Below are positions 1 through 4,922 of a stretch of 6,426 nt of DNA, in pieces. The notes below the pieces were generated by a model. It searched no databases and had not been told where the DNA came from. It worked only from the letters and a program-made list of their open reading frames with translations. The stretch comes from Planctomycetota bacterium (lineage in GTDB: Bacteria; Planctomycetota; Phycisphaerae; UBA1845): assembly GCA_022566435.1 (NCBI GenBank), contig JADFIX010000250.1, positions 1 to 6,426 on the forward strand. The letters are read 5' to 3'. The position numbers and the translations under genes were made by a program. The first letter of the stretch is position 1. Each line of letters opens with the position of its first letter.

Positions 1-1109
1 CCCTGTTTTTCCATGACCTTCCAGGGAACGTCGTACTTCTTCGGACCAATGAGGGCGAAGACGTCATCCTCTCGGCCGTCCTCGCGCACGAGGGTCGCGG
101 TCAGCCCCAGCCTTCTGCGCGCCTGGATGTCAGCCGTGAACTGAAACACCGGCGCGGGCAACAGGTGAACTTCGTCGTAGATGATCAATCCCCAGTTCCG
201 GCTGTCGAAGAGGCCGAAGTGAACGAACTCCTCCCTCTTGCTCCGCCGATACGTGAGGATTTGATACGTGCTCACGGTGACCGGACGAATGTCCTTGGTC
301 TGCCCCGTGTATTCCCCGACCTGATCGGGGCAGAGACTCGTCTTGTCAAGGATCTCGCGGACCCATTGACGCACGGCCGTTGTATTCGTCACCAGAATTA
401 GCGTCGAGGCGCAGACTCTGGCCATCACAGCCATCCCAACCACTGTCTTCCCCGCGCCACAGGGGAGGGTGATGACGCCGGACCCGCCGGTGGCATCGCC
501 GCCGGCGTAGAACACGTTGGCCGCTTCCCACTGATAGGGCCGGAGCGTAAAGGGCAGCCCTTCGCCGGTAACATCGCGCATTGCGACATCGAGCGCTTCT
601 CCATCCACGTAGCCGGCCAGGTCTTCAATGGGCCAGCCGATCTTGACAAGAGCCTGTTTGAGGCGGCCCCGGTTGAACGGGAGGACGTGAAAGCCTAGTG
701 CCCCATCGCGCCGTTCGAGATATTTGCGCACCTCTTCACTATGCCAGATCTCCTCAGCCAGCGGAGCATCCGCGGCGTCGACCCGAAGGATCTCGCCGCG
801 TTGGTAGAGTTTTAGCCGCCCGTACCGGCTCGCAAAGTCGTCGATCTCCGCCAGGACGTGGCCTGGGATGTCGTACTTTGCGTACTCGTTCAACGTCGAG
901 GCAATCTGCTGTGCGGATAGGCCTGCGGCCGAAGCGTTCCAGATCGACAGCGGCGTGATGCGGTACGTGTGCACGTGCTCCGGAGACTTCACCAGCTCGG
1001 CGAACCGCGCAAGATGGTCGCGGGCTTCCTCGTACCGAGGGCTGTCCACCTCGACAAGGACGGTATGGTCGCCTTGTACGATTAGCGGGTTCTGTGAATT
1101 GTGGGTCAT
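1..1109 (-). CDS. XPB/Rad25-like superfamily 2 DNA helicase, N-terminal 369 residues (partial)
   Basis: An ATP-dependent 3'-5' DNA helicase/translocase of the XPB family, cytoplasmic, whose bacterial members are presumed to act in DNA repair. The frame is open from ATG 1109 to the left edge; I checked every codon. An N-terminal domain with the motif EHVHTYRITPLSIWNA (about residues 44-59) matches bacterial XPB proteins. The helicase core follows: Q-motif-like LRPYQ (189-193), Walker A PCGAGKT (216-222), the DEVH box (312-315) followed by LLPAPVF, and motif III TAT (337-339). Directly after that comes R342-E343-D344, the RED motif characteristic of XPB. Helicase domain 2 (motifs IV-VI) lies outside the window; family members are about 550-600 residues. 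An AGGA ribosome-binding site at 1118-1121 lies 8 nt from the ATG. The family assignment is firm. The cellular role is inferred from the family. Confidence 0.95.
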   Translation of the reverse strand, partial: MTHNSQNPLIVQGDHTVLVEVDSPRYEEARDHLARFAELVKSPEHVHTYRITPLSIWNASAAGLSAQQIASTLNEYAKYDIPGHVLAEIDDFASRYGRLKLYQRGEILRVDAADAPLAEEIWHSEEVRKYLERRDGALGFHVLPFNRGRLKQALVKIGWPIEDLAGYVDGEALDVAMRDVTGEGLPFTLRPYQWEAANVFYAGGDATGGSGVITLPCGAGKTVVGMAVMARVCASTLILVTNTTAVRQWVREILDKTSLCPDQVGEYTGQTKDIRPVTVSTYQILTYRRSKREEFVHFGLFDSRNWGLIIYDEVHLLPAPVFQFTADIQARRRLGLTATLVREDGREDDVFALIGPKKYDVPWKVMEKQ

Positions 1110-1428
1110 ACGCGGATTCCTATCTCCCTCAAACTCGAACGCTTGATTGATCCTGAATCAGTCGAAAGGGAAGATACCGACGGGCGTCGTTTCTGTCGAG
1201 AGTGTGCGGCGCATCAACGGCCTTGCAGTATGCGGCGGAAGCCTGCTTTTCGTAATGCGTGGCGGATCAGGCGGCGAGTCGCAATTCGGTCTTGTGGTCC
1301 GCTGAGTTAGACCGGAGCCATGCGTTGATCACGACTTTGTTTTGCCCAATCGCGCGTCGCGCCTCGGGTCCAGCAACGAGTGCACAATGTCCCTCGCGAG
1401 ACCGATGAGCGGCGATTCTGGCGAGGTC
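1110..1428. other. Gene-poor stretch between helicase and integrase remnant
   Basis: No confident gene here. The part next to the helicase must hold its minus-strand leader and promoter, but I see no convincing -35/-10 pair. On the minus strand, 1428-1267 is open for 53 codons in exactly the integrase frame, directly after the integrase stop codon, and ends in TGA at 1269-1267. Its C-terminal half (GQNKVVINAWLRSN, then ELRLAA) reads like protein, but it shows neither the HxxR box nor the tyrosine of an integrase. It has no start codon of its own that I trust. It could be a gene remnant or chance in GC-rich DNA. No tRNA-like T-arm or other attachment-site gene was found. Confidence 0.5.
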
Positions 1429-2382
1429 TCAGAAACTTCTTTGGCCTAGATCAGGCACTGGCAACTCCGTGGAAATCGTGCGACAATTCCGGTGTTGATT
1501 TTGTTTTTGTAGCCCGATGCCGAAAACGCGGTTTTTTGCGTGAAGATGGGGTATTTCTGAATCCGTTGCGCTGGCGCTACGGTGGCGCTCTTTGCTTTCG
1601 GTCGCCTGACCATCGGCCTTGATCGTGAACGGCGGCACGTCCTCGGTCGCCGCCCGGTTGACGACATGAATCCGCCGTCGTTCTAGGTCGATACAATCCG
1701 CCGTCAGGCCGTAAACTTCACCGGCCCTCAACCCGCAACCGAACATGCACCAATAGGCCGCACGCTGACGGGCGTTGGGTATGACCGCCAAGAACCGGCG
1801 GAACTCCTCGGGGGTCACATGAGGCCATGGACGAGACTTTGCGTTCACCCGAAGTGGCGAGCTGCCACGACCGCGCGGAGCGCTGAATGGGTTGCGATCG
1901 ACATAGCCCCAGGCCATCCCAGCGTTGATCAAGGCTCGGGCGTTAATGACATGCCGTGCCCGCGTCCAACTGGCGAGTGGCTTGCTTGCACCCTTCTGTC
2001 GTTTACGGTTCGCCATGAACGTCTCGCAATGGCGCCCTTCGATTGTCCGAATGTCACGGGTCGGCCCGAAGTGGTCGATCAGTTGAGTGAGCGTGTTCTC
2101 GTAGCCCGACTTCGTCGACGGGCCAAGGTTGGGCAACCGGGCGGCCTTGAACTCGTCGATCAGTTGCTGAAGCGCGACCGTACACTGCTTACGGTCGACA
2201 CCGCCCGACTTGGCCAACTCTGACCGCTTCTGGGCCTGAAACACCCTTGCGTCTCGCACGTAGCGAAACGTCTTCGTGGACTTGCGCTGCCGATGGGTGT
2301 CGGGGTCAGGTGGCCCCCACCAGCAGACAAGCCAGGGTCTCTTGCGTTGTGGCTCGTGATAGAGCCCCACGTTCGTCAACAT
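1429..2382 (-). pseudogene. Tyrosine recombinase/phage integrase, C-terminally truncated
   Basis: An integrase of the tyrosine recombinase family, which would insert or excise the element by site-specific strand exchange. The 317-residue frame has an N-terminal region rich in basic and aromatic residues (1-60), a SAM-like core-binding domain (about 68-165), and the first part of the catalytic domain. The box I motif GCGLRAGEVYGL contains the catalytic Arg219, and the K-rich beta-hairpin TIKADGQATESKERH (253-267) follows. After about residue 268-281 (position 1580-1543) similarity to the family stops. The remaining tail to TGA at 1431-1429 has no HxxR box, no second His/Trp and no Tyr nucleophile. 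Related integrases are about 380-400 residues, so roughly 100 are missing and the protein should be inactive. The start ATG 2382 has a GGAGG site 6 nt upstream. I infer a deletion or rearrangement at the 3' end. Confidence 0.85.
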
Positions 2383-2567
2383 GAGCTACCTCCGTGGATG
2401 AGGGCCGCGCAGGACGCACTGAGCCGTTCGTACTTGTCGAATGGCCGCCGGGTCTTGCGAATACCGGACCGCCTGCACGACCGTTTGTTGATGTCTTGCA
2501 TATGCCAAAGAACGAACAACCCAGCCGCCCCACACTGCTCCGTTTCCGATGAGATTGCAAGTTTCAA
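2376..2567 (-). CDS. Possible 63-residue basic protein, coupled to the integrase start
   Basis: Not a recognised family. The ORF begins at TTG 2567, 2 nt after the stop codon of the HTH gene, with a strong GGGAGGG site (inside the end of the HTH gene) about 6 nt upstream. It ends at TGA 2378-2376 inside the sequence ATGTTGA, so it overlaps the integrase ATG (2382-2380) by 7 bp, a typical translational coupling arrangement. Its last codons also encode the integrase ribosome-binding site. The product has a basic middle (KRSCRRSGIRKTRRPFDKY), four cysteines, and no clear membrane segment or signal peptide. A small excision or control protein is possible but unsupported by homology. Alternatively the stretch is an untranslated spacer and the fit is chance. 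The gene-boundary geometry is the main reason to list it. Confidence 0.4.
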   Translation of the reverse strand: MKLAISSETEQCGAAGLFVLWHMQDINKRSCRRSGIRKTRRPFDKYERLSASCAALIHGGSSC

Positions 2568-2569
2568 GC

Positions 2570-2779
2570 TTACCCTCCCGTTTTGGCGGTCGATGGTCTC
2601 GCTGCAAGGAATTCGAGAAGATCGTCAGCCCGAAACCGGCGTTCGCGACCAATCTTGATCGCCACGAGTGCGTGGCTATGCACGTAATTCTTGACCGTCG
2701 ACGCCTCACATCGAAGGATCTTCGCAACCTCTGCGATCGTCATCACGGGGGGCAGAGGTGTGATTTGCGTCCAACTCAC
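2570..2779 (-). CDS. Excisionase-family helix-turn-helix DNA-binding protein (MerR/AlpA-like)
   Basis: A 69-residue protein with a single winged helix-turn-helix of the excisionase/MerR-like class (the HTH_17 type of domain). The pattern is MTIAEVAKILRCEASTVKNY (residues 13-32), covering the HTH, then IKIGRERRFRADDLLEFLA (about 41-59), the basic wing and the closing helix. Such proteins bind DNA near att sites or promoters and set integrase direction or control its transcription. Its position just upstream of the integrase on the same strand fits that job. The start is GTG 2779 with a GAGGTG site 5 nt upstream; an internal ATG at residue 13 would cut the protein to the bare domain. The stop codon is 2 nt from the next ORF. 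The gene appears intact. Whether it acts as excisionase or transcription regulator cannot be told from sequence. Confidence 0.85.
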   Translation of the reverse strand: MSWTQITPLPPVMTIAEVAKILRCEASTVKNYVHSHALVAIKIGRERRFRADDLLEFLAARPSTAKTGG

Positions 2780-2800
2780 AATCGCACCTCACTCCCGGCT

Positions 2801-2845
2801 CTGTCCGTAACTGAAACGCGGAAAATGCGGCCGGCGCACGGACAG
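2801..2845. repeat. 8-bp perfect inverted repeat in the terS-HTH gap
   Basis: CTGTCCGT at 2801-2808 is the exact reverse complement of ACGGACAG at 2838-2845, with 29 nt between the arms. With a 2-nt bulge the pairing extends by about two to four more bases on the outer side. It occupies the 109-bp gap between the terminase stop and the HTH start, the only sizeable gap in this operon. It is not followed by a T-run on either strand, so it is a poor terminator. It could be an operator for the HTH protein, an integrase or excisionase arm-site pair, or an mRNA structure. Confidence 0.45.
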
Positions 2846-2888
2846 CCAGCTTGCGATTCCACGATTGCCGCGCCGTGGCCGATCCGGT

Positions 2889-3392
2889 TCATCCCGCCCT
2901 CCCCAGGAGGCGCGGCTTCCGTGCCGCGAATGCCTCGATGCTTTCCTCATCTGACTCGCCAGGCGGCAAGCTGATAGCCGCCCGCGCGCTCGGCGTCATG
3001 CCGAACTCTTGTTCCAGCTTGGCCAGCAACGGTGCCAGTTTGTTCGCCATGCCGACTTGCGGCACCTGTTGGAGATACTTGACCTTCCCGTTCTCACCGC
3101 GAATGGGGTACGACGTGCCGTGCTTTTCTATAAACTTTTCGGCTTCCCAATACCGGGCGAGCAGCGTGCAGTACCGGGCCAAGGCCTCCGCGTCGATCCG
3201 CTTCAAACATCCCATCTTCTTTAGCTGCGGAGAAAGCCGACGCCATGCCGATTTTGCTCGAGGACTCAAGCCGTAAGGGGAACGCACGCCATCTTCTGGT
3301 TGCGGCTCGTTCTCATTCAACGGCCGCCTGCCGGGATTGCCTGCGGCCTTCTTAATGGCTGTCGGTTTTGGTCGTCGTCCGGGTCTAGGCAT
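2889..3392 (-). CDS. Phage terminase small subunit, P27 family
   Basis: A 167-residue small terminase subunit of the P27 family (Terminase_4 type). These proteins recognise phage DNA and hand it to the large subunit, an ATPase-nuclease, for packaging into procapsids. The family signature is clear. The N-terminus reads [20 protein letters not shown] (5-24), followed by LNENEP, then [19 protein letters not shown] (43-61), a helical stretch [20 protein letters not shown] (71-90), and the closing [12 protein letters not shown] (129-140). Length is typical and no frameshift is seen, so the gene looks intact. The start ATG 3392 overlaps the stop codon of the methyltransferase remnant by 8 bp; a GGAG lies 10 nt upstream. 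No large terminase subunit is present in the window, and the next gene downstream is the excisionase-like HTH, an unusual neighbour for terS in a full prophage. Confidence 0.92.
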   Translation of the reverse strand: MPRPGRRPKPTAIKKAAGNPGRRPLNENEPQPEDGVRSPYGLSPRAKSAWRRLSPQLKKMGCLKRIDAEALARYCTLLARYWEAEKFIEKHGTSYPIRGENGKVKYLQQVPQVGMANKLAPLLAKLEQEFGMTPSARAAISLPPGESDEESIEAFAARKPRLLGRAG

Positions 3393-3471
3393 TGGTCACG
3401 CGCTCCGCTGTTTCGCCACTCAACTTCTCCCAACGATCCACAATTACGTCGCAGTATTTCGGTTCGATCAT
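3385..3471 (-). pseudogene. C-terminal remnant of a phage-type DNA methyltransferase
   Basis: The minus-strand frame ending at TAG 3387-3385 gives [18 protein letters not shown] (about 3468-3415) and then a short tail, ETAERVTNA. This strongly resembles the end of phage N6-adenine/N4-cytosine DNA methylases (beta class, often with ParB-like domains), where a sequence like YGIEIDPKYVDVIVRRWE forms the last structural motif. Such genes commonly sit just ahead of terminase genes, and the 8-bp overlap with terS fits. Beyond Ile at 3468 similarity stops at once and the opposite strand becomes the sigma-54 activator. About 28 codons survive, without the catalytic DPPY/NPPY or SAM-binding motifs, so this is a dead fragment. 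The identification rests on one short motif recalled from the family. Confidence 0.65.
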
Positions 3472-4336
3472 GCCAGAGGCTGGTGGCTGGCGAACTGGCG
3501 AGACGGGTACGGGAAAGGAGCTTATCGCACGGGCGATCCACAACCTCAGCGGGCGCAAGAACAAAGTCCTGGTGACGGTCAACTGCGCCGCTTTGCCCGC
3601 TGGCCTGATCGAAAGTGAGATGTTTGGCCATGAGAAAGGTGCGTTCACCGGCGCCACCTCCCAGAAAGCTGGGCGTTTCGAGCTAGCCGACGGTGGCACC
3701 ATTTTTTTGGACGAAATCGGCAACTTGCCCTTGGAGTTGCAATCGAAGCTCCTCCGCGTACTGCAGGAAGGTGAGTTCGAGCGCGTCGGTGGTAGCAAGA
3801 CGCTCAAGGTCGATGTCAGGATCGTCGCGGCGACCAACCAGGACCCAGCAAAGGCGGTCGCGGAAGAGCGATTCCGCTCGGACCTCTATGATCGACTCAA
3901 TATTTTCCCGATCCGGCTCCCGCCGCTGCGCGACCGCAACAGCGACATCCCGTCGCTGGTCCGCCATCTGCCCATGAAGTACGCCACAAAGATGGCGAAA
4001 CGGATCGACACGATTCCGAACGCAACCGTGCAAGCTTTGATCGCCTATCCCTGGCAGGGCAATGTGCGCGAACTCGAAAACGTCATCGAACGTGGGGTGA
4101 TCCTCACCAAAGGAGAGCATCTGAAGCTGGGGGATTGGGCACCAAAGCCGTCCGTCGCAACGGATGGTTCGCCACTGGTCACGCTTGAAGAGTCGGAACG
4201 CCAGCATATCCAACGTGTGCTCGAACTTGCCAACTGGCAGGTGCGCGGGGCACGGGGCGCTATCGCAATCCTGGGGCTCAAACCAACGACACTCGAATCG
4301 CGGATGAAGCGACTGGGGATCGTCCGGAAGCAATAA
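3470..4336 (+). pseudogene. Sigma-54-dependent transcriptional activator, 5'-truncated
   Basis: A bacterial enhancer-binding protein that would remodel sigma-54 RNA polymerase by ATP hydrolysis. Numbered from ATG 3470, it shows Walker A GETGTGKE (10-17), the sigma-54-contacting GAFTGA loop (57-62), Walker B GGTIFLDE (75-82), sensor I VRIVAATN (117-123), and the arginine-finger region [21 protein letters not shown] (136-156). These are followed by sensor [12 protein letters not shown] (195-204) and a Fis-type HTH (about 240-285, [20 protein letters not shown]). The tail resembles FhlA-like activators. Missing are the regulatory N-terminal domain and the first ~30 residues of the AAA+ domain before Walker A. 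Family similarity begins only at about 3494. The frame stays open back to 3392, but there it is antisense to the methyltransferase and terS, so those codons are not native. With no beta-1 strand it is probably non-functional. Confidence 0.88.
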
Positions 4337-4359
4337 GAGCCTCCGAGATTCCTTCGCAA

Positions 4360-4375
4360 CTCCGACATATCGGAG
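4360..4375. repeat. Short hairpin after the activator stop codon
   Basis: CTCCGA-CATA-TCGGAG is a perfect 6-bp stem with a 4-nt loop, 24 nt after the activator's TAA (4334-4336). No T-run follows, so as an intrinsic terminator it is weak. It may be a transcript-end structure or chance. Confidence 0.3.
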
Positions 4376-4544
4376 CCATGCACCAGCGCCTCCGCTCCAT
4401 GTGATCATGTGACTTGGCCGTCCGAGGCGTCAAACTGTAACTCCTTCGCTGACAACGAGTACGGAATAAACGTGAGGCACAACCCGACACGGATACTGCA
4501 GACGGCTGAAGAGTTACGATTCGTCAAGGGTCTGGCACCCGAGG

Positions 4545-4573
4545 TCGAACGGGCAGCGTTCGAACCTTTTTTT
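4545..4573 (+). terminator. Rho-independent terminator
   Basis: A perfect 7-bp stem TCGAACG/CGTTCGA (4545-4551 with 4557-4563) closes a 5-nt GGCAG loop. Three bases later an uninterrupted run of seven T follows (4567-4573). This is the classic plus-strand intrinsic terminator layout. It lies 209 bp past the stop codon of the activator remnant, the nearest plus-strand gene. A competing hairpin, CGAACC with GGTTCG, could form around the T-run. Confidence 0.6.
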
Positions 4574-4922
4574 CGGGTTCGCTCGTTTAATCCGACGCGA
4601 CGGACCATAAGATTGAAGGGAAATGGCGAACGAAAGCCGTCGCGACACCCGAACACTCGACCTTCGGTTTACCATACCTCTGCCCGATTCTGTGAGCGAT
4701 TTTTTGCGCGTGCTATTGCGGTTGGCATAACGCCTTACGTTCACTTCACGTTTACGCTCCTCTGACTTTGCGGTGGCGCTTCGGTCAGACCTACATTGGG
4801 AGTTACACTGGGATTGGTGGCGGCAAGGCGTTCTTGTGTGCACCTGGACATCTGGCGCCTCACGCTCCGTGATCGGGGTCTCACGCCAATCTCTCGCGTC
4901 TGCATTTGAGGGGTGTGATTCG

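Larger units (their letters stand above)
1429..3471 (-). mobile_element. Remnant of a prophage or phage-satellite element
   Basis: A block of minus-strand phage-type genes in tight order: methyltransferase C-terminus, terminase small subunit, excisionase-like HTH, small ORF, truncated tyrosine integrase. Stop and start codons overlap or nearly touch at three of the four junctions (8-bp overlap, 2-nt gap, 7-bp overlap), which suggests one transcript. Both ends are broken genes: the integrase lacks its C-terminal catalytic part and the methyltransferase lacks nearly everything but its tail. No portal, capsid, large terminase or replication gene is present. The boundaries given are those of recognisable element genes; the true ends are not visible and no clear att repeat was found. 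A degraded prophage is the simplest reading. A PICI-like satellite, which carries terS without terL, is an alternative. Confidence 0.7.
4337..4922. other. Long intergenic region between activator remnant and TPR gene
   Basis: Both flanking genes end here (convergent 3' ends), so a promoter is not required. It holds a short hairpin just after the activator stop and an intrinsic terminator at 4545-4573. Further right, the 7-bp CTCACGC occurs twice about 21 bp apart (near 4859 and 4880). Open frames exist on both strands (plus 4409-4765, minus 4514-4843) but they overlap each other, lack good ribosome-binding sites and match nothing I know. A stretch of the plus-strand frame around 4502-4580 (AEELRFVKGLAPEVERAAFE) reads somewhat like protein, but the terminator lies inside it. 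No tRNA, sigma-54 -24/-12 site or mobile element end was found. Confidence 0.5.

Noticed and set aside
1819..2223. Plus-strand ORF of 134 codons opposite the integrase
   Set aside because: The minus-strand frame carries clear integrase motifs across the same bases; the plus-strand reading has none.
3392..3469. Upstream extension of the activator frame to a TTG start at 3392
   Set aside because: These 26 codons are antisense to the methyltransferase tail and the terS start, have no similarity to activators, and exist only because the frame happens to lack stops.
3683..4408. Long minus-strand ORF of 241 codons opposite the activator
   Set aside because: It is the shadow of the plus-strand AAA+ coding sequence, whose motifs are unmistakable; the minus-strand translation resembles no family.
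4541..4570. TTCGAAC resembling a tRNA T-loop
   Set aside because: No flanking 5-bp T-stem, acceptor stem or anticodon arm; the bases are better explained by the terminator stem.
4409..4765. Plus-strand ORF of 118 codons in the intergenic region
   Set aside because: GTG start without a good ribosome-binding site, a strong terminator inside the frame, no recognisable domain, and an overlapping minus-strand ORF of similar length. A decayed gene cannot be excluded.
4337..4922. Search for a sigma-54 -24/-12 promoter target of the activator
   Set aside because: TGGCAC at about 4533 and TGGCAT at about 4724 lack the properly spaced TTGC element.
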